A stretch of DNA of 28,297 bases from Nitrospirota bacterium. Its GTDB lineage: Bacteria > Nitrospirota > JACRHJ01. The stretch's first letter is position 1. The number at the start of each line of letters is the position of its first letter. Positions 1-7,461 of the stretch are shown in pieces. Where the stretch lies: positions 1-28,297 of the forward strand of contig DAHWTK010000007.1 in the NCBI GenBank assembly GCA_027328825.1, given 5' to 3'. Under the pieces are notes generated by a model, which saw only the letters and a list, made by a program, of their open reading frames with translations, made no database searches and had not been told where the DNA came from. The position numbers and the translations under genes were made by a program.

Positions 1-1
1 G

Positions 2-1078
2 ATATTCAAGGACGTGGGCCGAGTGGCCGGGACTGACGTCACGGTGCTTATTACGGGCGAGTCCGGAACCGGCAAGGAGCTTATCGCGAGAGCGATTCAC
101 GCACACAGCAAGCGCGTCGCGGGGCCGTTTGTCGTCGTGAATTCGGCGGCGATACCGAGAGAGCTGATGGAGTCCGAGCTCTTCGGGCACGAAAAGGGCG
201 CTTTTACAGGCGCGGTGGCAAGGAAAATCGGCAAGTTCGAGCAGGCGGCGGGCGGGACTCTTTTCCTTGACGAAATAGGGGACATGGACTTGAACCTCCA
301 GGCGAAGCTCCTCCGGGCGTTACAGGAGAGGGAGTTCGAGCGTGTCGGTTCTACCGTTACACTGAAGGCTGACGTCCGTATAATCGCCGCAACGCACAGG
401 GAGCTTGAGGAAGCTGTGGCCGAAGGGAAATTCCGGGAAGACCTCTTCTACCGCCTGAACGTCGTGAGTCTGCACCTCCCGCCTTTGAGGGTGAGAAAAG
501 AGGACGTGCCGGCCCTTGCGGAGCACTTCATCGAGAAGACCGCGCAGGAACTCGGCGCGCCGAAAAAACAGATAACACCCAAGGCGCTGAAGCGCCTGAT
601 GGAATACGACTGGCCCGGAAACGTGCGTGAACTCGAGAACTGCATAAAGCGCGCGGTTGTGCTTTCGAGTTCCATGGCCATACTCCCGGAGGACCTGGAA
701 GTCCTGATGAAAGGCGAGAAAGAGGGAATCAGGATAAGCGGCGGGATAACATTCGAGGGCCTTCTCGAAGAGCGTATACACTCGTTCCTCAAGAAGACAA
801 AGAAGCTTGGGAAGAGCGATCTTTACGACTCGATAATAGCGCTTGTCGAAAGGCCGCTTATCATCAGCGCGCTTTCCGAAACCAACTACAACCAGCTTAA
901 AGCCGCCGACCTCCTCGGCATAAACCGGAACACCCTGAGGAAAAAAATATTCGAACTGCGCATACCGAATAAAAAAACCCTTGACAATCGGGCATCCGTA
1001 AGAGATACTTCAACATCATTTTCCACGGCACTAATCCCAAGTAATCCGATTTCCATAAGAAAGGAGGATACAGAATGA
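2..1078 (+). CDS. Sigma-54-dependent transcriptional activator, NtrC family (5' end outside window)
   Basis: The reading frame is open to the left edge, so the N-terminal sensor or receiver domain is not in the window; the GTG at 14 is internal. Numbering from that GTG, the AAA+ domain shows Walker A GESGTGKE (15-22), the sigma-54-contacting GAFTGA loop (62-67) and Walker B LFLDE (83-87). A Fis-type helix-turn-helix lies near residues 289-317 (AADLLGINRNTLRKK). Proteins of this family bind upstream enhancers and use ATP hydrolysis to open sigma-54 promoter complexes. The signal it answers cannot be read without the N-terminus. Oddity: 37 residues follow the HTH, read through the HU promoter, and end in an ATGA overlap with the HU start; an A7 run at 971-977 sits where the family normally ends. 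Confidence 0.95.
   Translation: MFKDVGRVAGTDVTVLITGESGTGKELIARAIHAHSKRVAGPFVVVNSAAIPRELMESELFGHEKGAFTGAVARKIGKFEQAAGGTLFLDEIGDMDLNLQAKLLRALQEREFERVGSTVTLKADVRIIAATHRELEEAVAEGKFREDLFYRLNVVSLHLPPLRVRKEDVPALAEHFIEKTAQELGAPKKQITPKALKRLMEYDWPGNVRELENCIKRAVVLSSSMAILPEDLEVLMKGEKEGIRISGGITFEGLLEERIHSFLKKTKKLGKSDLYDSIIALVERPLIISALSETNYNQLKAADLLGINRNTLRKKIFELRIPNKKTLDNRASVRDTSTSFSTALIPSNPISIRKEDTE
981..1009 (+). promoter_or_regulatory. Sigma-70-type promoter of the HU gene
   Basis: TTGACA (981-986), a 17-bp spacer and GATACT (1004-1009) lie 66 bp before the HU start codon. The promoter sits inside the last codons of the upstream activator gene. The strong shine-dalgarno AAGGAGG is at about 1061-1067. 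Confidence 0.65.
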
Positions 1079-1347
1079 CGAAAGCGGAAATTATCGAGAA
1101 GATGGCAGACTCAGCCGAGATAAGCAAGGCGGCTGCCGGGAAAGCCCTTGCGGCCTGTCTTGACTCCGTAAAGGCGTCGCTGAAGAAAGGCCAGAAGGTA
1201 TCCCTCGTCGGTTTCGGCACTTTCTCCGTAACCAAGAGGAAAGCAAGGAAGGGCAGGAACCCCAAGACCGGCGAAACCATAAAGATAGCCGCCGCCAAGG
1301 TGCCAAGGTTCAGCGCTGGCAAAGGTCTTAAGGACGCCATAAAGTAA
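1075..1347 (+). CDS. hup: HU/IHF family DNA-binding protein
   Basis: This 90-residue protein has the full HU length and pattern: an N-terminal helical dimerisation part (MTKAEIIEKMADSAEISKA), the VSLVGFGTFSV strand near 42-52, and the basic DNA-embracing arm with RKGRNPKTGETIKI around 58-71. It bends and compacts DNA in the nucleoid as a dimer. The ATG overlaps the stop of the upstream activator gene (ATGA), but an own promoter and a terminator make it a monocistronic unit. HU rather than IHF is preferred because of its close fit to HU length and arm sequence; the two are not always separable by eye. Confidence 0.95.
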   Translation: MTKAEIIEKMADSAEISKAAAGKALAACLDSVKASLKKGQKVSLVGFGTFSVTKRKARKGRNPKTGETIKIAAAKVPRFSAGKGLKDAIK

Positions 1348-1414
1348 GCGGCGCGTCAGGGCCGCCAGACGATGACGGACTTGCGGTAATAAGGACTTGA
1401 AGGGTCAATCGTAC

Positions 1415-1443
1415 AGGCCGACCAATGTGTCGGCCTTTTTTTT
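1415..1443 (+). terminator. Rho-independent terminator after hup
   Basis: An 8-bp perfect stem, AGGCCGAC (1415-1422) with GTCGGCCT (1429-1436), a 6-nt loop and a run of eight T (1436-1443). Confidence 0.9.
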
Positions 1444-1490
1444 GACAAGGAAATTTTCAGCCGCTGTTTTGTTTGCCGAGTTTTTATGGC

Positions 1491-1519
1491 TTGACAAAAT
1501 CGCCGCTTGAATTTACAAT
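1491..1519 (+). promoter_or_regulatory. Sigma-70-type promoter of tRNA-Val
   Basis: TTGACA (1491-1496), 17-bp spacer, TACAAT (1514-1519). The expected start near 1526 is about 13 nt before the mature tRNA end. Confidence 0.75.
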
Positions 1520-1538
1520 CTGCTCCTGCATTGAGTAT

Positions 1539-1613
1539 AGGCGCGTAGCTCAGGGGGAGAGCGCTTGCTTGACACGCAAGAGGTCGGCGGTTCGAAACCG
1601 CCCGCGCCTACCA
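1539..1613 (+). tRNA. tRNA-Val(GAC)
   Basis: Folds as a complete cloverleaf: acceptor AGGCGCG (1539-1545) with CGCGCCT, D arm GCTC/GAGC, anticodon stem CTTGC/GCAAG around loop TTGACAC (anticodon GAC), T arm GGCGG-TTCGAAA-CCGCC, discriminator A and encoded CCA (1611-1613). Length is 75 nt. Confidence 0.96.
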
Positions 1614-1709
1614 TACCCGGGGCAGGGACGGGATGTCTGAATCGGCGGCTGGGGGCGGAGTTTTATGGTCATTGCCGTTTGCTTTGCCGGACTAACTGCA
1701 CGAAAAGGC

Positions 1710-1737
1710 TTGACAAAGTTCCCTGTTTGCTGATAAT
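1710..1737 (+). promoter_or_regulatory. Sigma-70-type promoter of the thrS-infC-rpmI-rplT operon
   Basis: TTGACA (1710-1715), 16-bp spacer, GATAAT (1732-1737; five of six bases). It predicts a leader of about 137 nt before thrS. I see no T-box or thrS-like anticodon mimic in that leader. The 1614-1709 stretch holds no other recognisable signal. Confidence 0.65.
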
Positions 1738-1880
1738 GTTTGAAGTAGTTGCTGGCCCGGAGGGGTTTATTTTATTGACCTTGAGGTATTTTCAGTTGTA
1801 AAACTCGTGATTTCGCTTGGGCGTCATTGAAGGTTGTCCCTTCTATTGATGCCTTTTTTAATTTCGGAGAACGAATAAGA

Positions 1881-3659
1881 ATGCGGGTTATTCTGTCGGA
1901 CGGTACGGAAAAAGAAATAACTTTCGATTCGCCTGAAGGCAAGGAAATCTATCGCCACAGCGCTTCGCATATTATGGCGCAGGCCGTGAAGGACCTTTAT
2001 CCGGGGGCTAAGGTAACAATAGGCCCTGCAATCGAAGACGGGTTTTACTACGACTTCGATTTCGAGAGGGGTTTTACGCCGGATGACCTCGAAAAAATCG
2101 AAGGCCGGATGTCAGAGATAATAAAGGCAAACAGGCCTTTCGTCCGCAAAGAGATGTCGAAAGCGGACGCAGTAAAACTTTTCACGGAAATGGGCGAGCC
2201 TTACAAGGTCGAAATCATAAACGAATTGAATTCCGATACGGTCTCAATTTACGACCAGGGCGGTTTTATAGACCTCTGCCGAGGCCCGCACATCCCATCT
2301 ACGGGCCATGTAAAGGCGTTCAAGCTGTTAAATTCCGCCGGCGCGTACTGGCGCGGTGACGAGCATAACCGGATGCTCCAGCGCATATACGGCACAGCCT
2401 GGCAGAACAAGGAACAACTTAAAGCCTATCTCGACCGCCTCGAGGAGATAAAAAGGCGCGACCACCGGAAGCTTGGGAAAGAGCTGGAACTTTTCTCTTA
2501 CGAAGAGGAAACCGGCCCGGGGCTGATACTCTGGCATCCGAGAGGCGCGGTAGTGCGGCGGGTAATAGAGGATTTCTGGAAGGCGGAGCACGTAAAGAGC
2601 GGCTATGAGCTTGTCTACACGCCGCATATGGCGAAGCTCGACCTCTGGAAAAAGAGCGGCCACTGGGATTTCTACCGCGAAAGCATGTATTCCCCGATGG
2701 AGGTGGAAGGGCAGGAATACGAGATAAAGCCCATGAATTGCCCGTTCCACATAGCTATATACAAATCGAAGATGCGCAGCTACCGCGAGCTCCCGATACG
2801 ATGGGCCGAGCTTGGCACGGTATATCGTTTCGAGCGCTCAGGCACGCTTCACGGGCTTATGCGCGTGCGCGGCTTTACGCAGGACGACGCGCACATATTC
2901 TGTACGCTGGCGCAGATACAGGACGAGATATTCAAAGTATTGGACTTTACGCTTTTCGTGCTCAAGACCTTTGGGTTTTCGGATTACGACATATATCTCT
3001 CGACCCAGCCCGAGAAGTCGGTAGGCACGCAGGAGAACTGGGACAGGGCTACGGAGGCGCTTAAGAGCGCTCTGGAGAAAAAGGGTCTTGAGTATTCCAT
3101 TGACCCTGGCGAAGGCGTGTTCTATGGGCCGAAGATAGACATAAAAATAAAAGACGTGCTTGGCCGCTCCTGGCAGTGCACGACAGTCCAGGTAGACTTC
3201 AACCTGCCGGAGCGTTTCGGGGTCCAATATATCGCGGAAGACGGAACCGCCCGTCAGCCGATAATGATTCACCGTGCGCTGATGGGTTCGCTTGAGCGAT
3301 TCTTCGGCGTCCTTATCGAGCACTATGCCGGGGCATTTCCCGTGTGGCTCTCGCCCGTGCAGGCCGTCGTCTGCACTATTACGGACAGGCAGAGTGCATA
3401 CGCAAAGCAGGCCGTTGACGAACTTAGAGCCGCAGGTATCCGGGCAGAGGCGGACGTGCGGAATGAGAAGATAGGCTTTAAAATACGCGAAGCGACTCTC
3501 CGGAAGGTGCCGTATATACTTGTAACAGGTGATAAGGAACAGGAAAATGGCACTGTGGCCGTGCGGCTTCGGGACGGGAAAGACCTTGGCCAGATGCCCG
3601 GTGCGGAGTTCATGGAGAGGATACTGGATGAAAACAACACAAAAACCGACAGGGGGTGA
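1881..3659 (+). CDS. thrS: Threonyl-tRNA synthetase lacking most of the TGS domain
   Basis: Class II synthetase that charges tRNA-Thr. I place the start at ATG 1881, preceded by CGGAG (1865-1869), not at the in-frame TTG 1827, because the conserved N-terminal strand begins there; this gives 592 residues. It has the second N-terminal editing domain (RHSASHIMAQAVK; family zinc/editing residues), the catalytic core with zinc ligands Cys in KPMNCPFH, His in GFTQDDAHIF and His in MIHRALMGS, and the C-terminal anticodon-binding domain (VQAVVCTITDRQSAYA onward). Compared with the roughly 640-residue E. coli enzyme, the N-terminus goes almost directly from one TGS-like hairpin (VILSDGTEKEITF) to the editing domain, about 45-50 residues short. 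First gene of a four-gene translation operon; 6 nt from infC. Confidence 0.95.
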   Translation: MRVILSDGTEKEITFDSPEGKEIYRHSASHIMAQAVKDLYPGAKVTIGPAIEDGFYYDFDFERGFTPDDLEKIEGRMSEIIKANRPFVRKEMSKADAVKLFTEMGEPYKVEIINELNSDTVSIYDQGGFIDLCRGPHIPSTGHVKAFKLLNSAGAYWRGDEHNRMLQRIYGTAWQNKEQLKAYLDRLEEIKRRDHRKLGKELELFSYEEETGPGLILWHPRGAVVRRVIEDFWKAEHVKSGYELVYTPHMAKLDLWKKSGHWDFYRESMYSPMEVEGQEYEIKPMNCPFHIAIYKSKMRSYRELPIRWAELGTVYRFERSGTLHGLMRVRGFTQDDAHIFCTLAQIQDEIFKVLDFTLFVLKTFGFSDYDIYLSTQPEKSVGTQENWDRATEALKSALEKKGLEYSIDPGEGVFYGPKIDIKIKDVLGRSWQCTTVQVDFNLPERFGVQYIAEDGTARQPIMIHRALMGSLERFFGVLIEHYAGAFPVWLSPVQAVVCTITDRQSAYAKQAVDELRAAGIRAEADVRNEKIGFKIREATLRKVPYILVTGDKEQENGTVAVRLRDGKDLGQMPGAEFMERILDENNTKTDRG

Positions 3660-3665
3660 TAGGTC

Positions 3666-4181
3666 ATAGGAAAACCGACAACGAGGATAAACCGCGAGAT
3701 TCGTGTGCGGGAGGTAAGGGTTATAGCGGACGACGGCGCGCAGCTCGGCATACTGCCTGTATTCGAGGCTATTCGGGCGGCGGAGGAAAGAGGGCTTGAT
3801 CTGGTGGAAGTGGCCCCGCAGGCGGTACCGCCGGTCTGCAAGATTATGGACTTCGGCAAGTATAAGTATGAACAGGCCAAAAAGGCCCACGAGAGCAAAA
3901 AACACCAGAAAATAATACAGCTCAAGGAAGTCAAGATGCGTCCCGGCACGGACGTTCACGACTATAACTTCAAGCTTAATAACGCGAAAAGGTTCCTTGG
4001 CGAAGGAAACAAGGTAAAGGTTACCGTCATCTTCCGAGGCAGGGAGATGGCGCATACCGAGCTTGGGAACGCCCTTTTGAACAAGGTGGTGGTGGATATC
4101 CAGGAGGCTGGCAATATCGAGCAGATGCCGAAACAGGAGGGCAGGGCGCTTTCGATGGTAATCGCCCCAAAGTCTTCTTGA
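3666..4181 (+). CDS. infC: Translation initiation factor IF-3, probable AUA start
   Basis: IF-3 binds the 30S subunit, prevents premature 50S joining and discriminates against non-AUG starts. The first standard start in frame (GTG 3705) would cut off the conserved N-terminus. The frame continues upstream as GKPTTRINREIRVREVRV, the normal IF-3 beginning, preceded by ATA at 3666 and a near-perfect Shine-Dalgarno AGGGGGTGAT (3651-3660). From ATA the protein has 171 residues, close to E. coli (180). The N-domain, linker (YKYEQAKKAHESKKHQK) and C-domain (VTVIFRGREMAHTELG) are intact. By analogy with the AUU start of E. coli infC, a rare start lets IF-3 repress its own translation; the AUA call is an inference from the DNA. 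Confidence 0.93.
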   Translation: MGKPTTRINREIRVREVRVIADDGAQLGILPVFEAIRAAEERGLDLVEVAPQAVPPVCKIMDFGKYKYEQAKKAHESKKHQKIIQLKEVKMRPGTDVHDYNFKLNNAKRFLGEGNKVKVTVIFRGREMAHTELGNALLNKVVVDIQEAGNIEQMPKQEGRALSMVIAPKSS

Positions 4182-4284
4182 CAAACGGTTTTTAATGGTG
4201 TAACCTGCTCACTCTCGCTTTCCTGCGGGGTTTTAATGGGGGAGCGATGGCCTTATTACATAAAGACGACGAGGGGGTAGTATA

Positions 4285-4488
4285 ATGGCTGGCTATAAGC
4301 TTAAGACGCACAGGGGCGCGGCGAAAAGATTCAATTTTACCGCCAAGGGCAAGGTAAAAAGGGACATGGCGTTCGGTAGCCATCTCCTTACTTCCAAATC
4401 CGCGGGCAGAATGCGCAAACTGTCCAAGGTATCCTATGCGGACAAGACCAACGAAACCATGCTTAAGAGGCTTCTTCCTTTCAAATAG
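4285..4488 (+). CDS. rpmI: 50S ribosomal protein L35
   Basis: A 67-residue, strongly basic protein with the L35 pattern: KLKTHRGAAKRFNFTAKGKVKR at the N-terminus and a C-terminal end of the type MLKRLLPFK. Starts at ATG after GAGGGGGT (about 4271-4278). It sits in the conserved order infC-rpmI-rplT. The 103-nt infC-rpmI gap shows no clear hairpin terminator, so co-transcription is expected. Confidence 0.97.
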   Translation: MAGYKLKTHRGAAKRFNFTAKGKVKRDMAFGSHLLTSKSAGRMRKLSKVSYADKTNETMLKRLLPFK

Positions 4489-4544
4489 CCGTTAGACGCG
4501 GCGGGCCGGGATAACGGCCGTATTAATGTTACAGGAGATATGTC

Positions 4545-4907
4545 ATGCCGAGGGTAAAAAGGGGATTTAAAGCCAGGAGGAGAAGGAGCAAGGTCCTCAA
4601 GCTGGCGAAAGGCTATTACGGCGGCAGGAGCCGCCTTTTCAGGACGGCTACGGAAGCGGTTGACCGCGGCCTTAAATATGCTTACAGAGACAGGCGCGCC
4701 AAGAAAAGGACGTTCCGCGGCATCTGGATAGCCCGCATAAACGCGGCGGCAAGGATGAACGACATCTCCTACAGCCAGCTGATGCACGGCCTGAAGCTCG
4801 CCGGCATAGAGCTGGACCGCAAGGTATTGGCCGAAATGGCGGTGTCGGACCCTGCCGGATTTGCTAAGGTAGCCCAGAATGCAAAGCAGTACGCCAAAGC
4901 CTCCTGA
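4545..4907 (+). CDS. rplT: 50S ribosomal protein L20
   Basis: A 120-residue L20 of typical length. The basic N-terminal extension (MPRVKRGFKARRRRSKVLK) that threads into 23S rRNA is present, followed by the globular RNA-binding domain (RTFRGIWIARINAAARMNDISYSQLMHGL). SD CAGGAGAT lies before the ATG. In other bacteria L20 represses rpmI-rplT by binding the mRNA; I cannot identify such a site here. Last gene of the thrS operon, followed by a strong terminator. Confidence 0.97.
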   Translation: MPRVKRGFKARRRRSKVLKLAKGYYGGRSRLFRTATEAVDRGLKYAYRDRRAKKRTFRGIWIARINAAARMNDISYSQLMHGLKLAGIELDRKVLAEMAVSDPAGFAKVAQNAKQYAKAS

Positions 4908-4928
4908 CGATACTTTACAGGATCACTC

Positions 4929-4979
4929 AAAAATACCTGCGTTCCAGCCGGAGTCCGGATGATGAGCGCAGGTATTTTT
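4929..4979 (+). terminator. Terminator after rplT
   Basis: A 13-bp perfect stem, AAAAATACCTGCG (4929-4941) with CGCAGGTATTTTT (4967-4979), separated by 25 nt that contain a small CCGG/CCGG hairpin. The A and T ends allow termination from either direction. Confidence 0.85.
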
Positions 4980-5022
4980 ATTTCTGGAACAGCTATAAAA
5001 AGCAGCAAATGAGAGGAGTCCT

Positions 5023-5601
5023 ATGTCTCATCTGGAAAAGAAACTGACCAAAGAGTGGGCAAAGCAGGTCATTCCGGAAAAAAGCAGGCTTATGAGCGCC
5101 ATTATCTTCGACCTTCAGGAGAAGGGAAGGGAGATAGCGGTGGAGATAAGCGGCAAGGACTATAAAAACCTTGACGACTTCCTGAAAGAACACGCGTCGG
5201 GAAAGACCTCTCTTGTAGAACTCGAAGGCAAGTCCACAATCGAAGGCGAGATTGTCGTCCTCCATAACTGCCCCCTCCTTAAACTTCTCGGCTCTCTACA
5301 GGGGCCGGACGGAAAGCTTCCAGAACATTTTCGGAATATCGAAGAGAAATACAAGGAGATATACAAAAACAAGGGCGCAATACTTCATCCATTCTGCATA
5401 GTGCATCAGGTAATCCGCTCCGTCATCGGCGAACATACCAGGGTAAACGGCAAGCCTGTGGCAATCTATCAGATTGCGTGCAGGTCCGTAAGCGGCAGGG
5501 TGGTCTACGCCAACGAGGGTATGTCCAGAATCAAACTCTCGAATGAAGATGTTGACCAGAGAATTGACGGTCAGGCCTGCATGTATCTTCTGAAAATTTA
5601 A
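5023..5601 (+). CDS. Conserved-looking protein of unknown function with Cys/His residues
   Basis: 192 residues, no signal peptide or membrane segment, so probably cytosolic. ATG 5023 follows a good SD (GAGAGGAG). I do not recognise the family. The C-terminal half carries C83 (HNCPLL), a His-Cys-His group in LHPFCIVHQ (H122, C125, H128), C153 in YQIACRS and C186 near the end, a spacing that could bind a metal, cofactor or thioester. The N-terminal half is charged and helical. It is followed 5 nt after its stop by the DUF362 ferredoxin-like gene, so the two are probably translated together and may share an electron-transfer or cofactor role. A distant relation to small-molecule-binding domains is possible but unsupported. 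Confidence 0.75.
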   Translation: MSHLEKKLTKEWAKQVIPEKSRLMSAIIFDLQEKGREIAVEISGKDYKNLDDFLKEHASGKTSLVELEGKSTIEGEIVVLHNCPLLKLLGSLQGPDGKLPEHFRNIEEKYKEIYKNKGAILHPFCIVHQVIRSVIGEHTRVNGKPVAIYQIACRSVSGRVVYANEGMSRIKLSNEDVDQRIDGQACMYLLKI

Positions 5602-5606
5602 TCCCA

Positions 5607-6728
5607 TTGAACGCTGTAAGCGCGCTTAAGTGCCGGTCTTACGAAAGAGATATTGTCGAAGGCGCCATAAGAAAAGCTGTGGGTCTGCTGGGCGGTATGG
5701 AGAGGTTTGTCCGACCCGGCGAGCGCGTCCTTATAAAGCCGAACATGCTGGCGGCCAAAGCCCCGGAAAAAGCCGTAACGACCCATCCGGAGGTGGTGCG
5801 CGCGGTCGCCCGGCTTGTGCGTGATGCCGGCGGGATCCCGTCGATAGGTGATTCCGGCGCGATAGGCTCGTTTAAAAAAATCGCAGAGCTTACCGGCATC
5901 GCGGATGTAGCGCAGGCGGAGGGCGCCGCTTTAATAGAACTGTCGGAGCCGGAAGAAGTAACCGGTACGGGCACGTTCAGGCATTTCGAGATTTCAAGAG
6001 AAGTTCTTCATGCGGATGCGGTAATAAACCTTCCGAAGGCCAAAACGCACGGCCAGATGCTTCTTACGCTCGCGGTAAAAAATCTCTTCGGCTGTATTCC
6101 AGGCAAACGGAAGGTCCAGTGGCATTTGAATACCGGTGTGGACAAAAGCGCCTTTGCTGCAATGCTCGTCGAATTGCACGGTTTGATAAAGCCGAGGCTT
6201 TCGATAGTAGACGCCGTTGTCAGCATGGACGGGAACGGCCCCGGCAGCGGCAGGCCGCGCGAGACAGGCTTTATAATGGCCGGGGAAGACGCTCTTGCCG
6301 TGGATTACATGCTTTGCAGGTTCCTCGGAGTAGAACCTCTTAAGCTCCCGACACTCAAGGCCGCATGTGATAAGGGGCTTTTTCCGGAAAACCCCGCAAT
6401 AAATCTGCTGGGCGATTTTAGCGCGCCTGAATTTGCCGGAGTAAGGGATTTCAGCCTCCCGCCGGGGACGCACCTCGAATGGACGATTCCGGAGACGGCG
6501 AGGCGTTTTTTGAAAGACGCGCTGACGACCAGGCCGAGGGTGGATAAAGGTAAATGCAAGCTGTGCATGATGTGCGCCGACACGTGTCCGGCAAAGGCCA
6601 TGAAGAGACTCGATGCGGGAATAGAAATTAACTACCGCCAGTGCATAAGGTGCTTCTGCTGTCAGGAGATATGCCCGTACGGCGCAATAGACATAGCAGA
6701 CGGCTGGCTGCTTAAATATCTTAGCTGA
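5607..6728 (+). CDS. DUF362 domain protein with C-terminal 2x[4Fe-4S] ferredoxin domain
   Basis: 373 residues from a TTG start 5 nt after the upstream stop; there is no clear SD, so translational coupling is likely. Residues 1-300 have the DUF362 pattern (VLIKPNML near 41-48, DSGAIGSFKK near 82-91, NLPKAKTH near 141-148, DAVVSMDGNGP near 202-212). The C-terminus has two cluster-binding motifs: C317, C320, C323, C327 and C346, C349, C352, C356. The family is found mostly in anaerobes and is presumed to be a cytosolic iron-sulfur oxidoreductase; its substrate is unknown. The last 8 bp overlap the 3' end of the convergent DtxR-FeoA gene. The exact start codon is uncertain. Confidence 0.9.
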   Translation: MNAVSALKCRSYERDIVEGAIRKAVGLLGGMERFVRPGERVLIKPNMLAAKAPEKAVTTHPEVVRAVARLVRDAGGIPSIGDSGAIGSFKKIAELTGIADVAQAEGAALIELSEPEEVTGTGTFRHFEISREVLHADAVINLPKAKTHGQMLLTLAVKNLFGCIPGKRKVQWHLNTGVDKSAFAAMLVELHGLIKPRLSIVDAVVSMDGNGPGSGRPRETGFIMAGEDALAVDYMLCRFLGVEPLKLPTLKAACDKGLFPENPAINLLGDFSAPEFAGVRDFSLPPGTHLEWTIPETARRFLKDALTTRPRVDKGKCKLCMMCADTCPAKAMKRLDAGIEINYRQCIRCFCCQEICPYGAIDIADGWLLKYLS

Positions 6729-7437
6729 TTATCTTCACGTAAATTTCCGCCGCGATGTCCAAATCGAGCGCAAGCTCCGTCTCCCCGGCCCTGATAACAA
6801 ACGCGGGCTTTTTCTGGTGCAGGATTATGTCCGTGCCCGGAACTATACCCAGAGTCGATAGCCTGTCCATCCTGCCGTGGTCGCGCGGAGATATGAACGT
6901 AATTCGGGCGCGGTTCCCAGGTTCAAGGTCCTTCATGGGCATAACGAGCGGGCGGATATGATGCGCGAGTTTTTTGCAGCAGTTTCCGCGCGGGATTGGC
7001 TTTCCATGAGGGCAGGACGGCGGATGACCGAGGAAAGAGCATACGGAGTCCGTAACCTCAGGGCTTAGGATGTGCTCAAACTGGCAGGCGGCGTTTTTCA
7101 TCTCCATGGGCCCGAGCGCAAAGACCTCCGACAGCAGTGTTTCCGCGAGCCGTTTCCTCCTGATTATGTTCCTCGCGGCCTCCCGTCCGGCATCACTCAA
7201 CGAAAGGCCTTCTCCGTCAAGTAGAATGTCACCTCTCGCCGCCATATCCTTTATGACGGCTTCGGCCCCGGCATCGTTTTCGATATAGCCCTCTTGCACG
7301 GCGAGGGCGAACACGGACTGTCTGCTGGTTTTCCCGCCCTTGCCTGTTTCTTCCAGGAGCCACAGGGATTCCAGAAACTCGTCCCTTATCTCGCCGGTTA
7401 CTACAAAACCCGCGCCCGGTTCTTTCTCATGCTGCAT
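6721..7437 (-). CDS. DtxR/MntR-type metal-responsive regulator fused to a FeoA domain
   Basis: 238 residues, ATG at 7437 with SD AGAGGAGAT. Residues about 17-90 form the winged helix. Residues about 95-160 hold the DtxR dimerisation and metal part, with C118, E121, H122 (ACQFEHILSPE) and the signature FLGHPPSCPHGKPIP. Residues about 165-238 are a FeoA-like SH3 domain (DLEPGNRARITFI, LSTLGIVPGTDIIL). The gene starts 24 nt after the feoB stop, so it is in the feoB operon. It is expected to sense Fe(II) or Mn(II) and control transport genes; the FeoA-like part may also assist FeoB, as no separate feoA is seen. Three extra Cys (C142, C153, C154) near the domain junction are unusual. Confidence 0.92.
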   Translation of the reverse strand: MQHEKEPGAGFVVTGEIRDEFLESLWLLEETGKGGKTSRQSVFALAVQEGYIENDAGAEAVIKDMAARGDILLDGEGLSLSDAGREAARNIIRRKRLAETLLSEVFALGPMEMKNAACQFEHILSPEVTDSVCSFLGHPPSCPHGKPIPRGNCCKKLAHHIRPLVMPMKDLEPGNRARITFISPRDHGRMDRLSTLGIVPGTDIILHQKKPAFVIRAGETELALDLDIAAEIYVKIIS

Positions 7438-7461
7438 ATAAATCTCCTCTGTAGTTAAAAT

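Noticed and set aside
1565..1801. 78-residue open frame
   Set aside because: It overlaps the tRNA-Val body and the thrS promoter and shows no protein-like pattern.
2838..4184. 448-residue open frame on the minus strand opposite thrS-infC
   Set aside because: It lies wholly across strongly conserved thrS and infC codons and its translation has no recognisable domain; it is an antisense by-product of codon bias.
4178..4206. TTGACA overlapping the infC stop with TAACCT 17 bp later, as an internal promoter for rpmI-rplT
   Set aside because: The -10 matches only three of six bases and the operon has a good promoter upstream; not enough to call.
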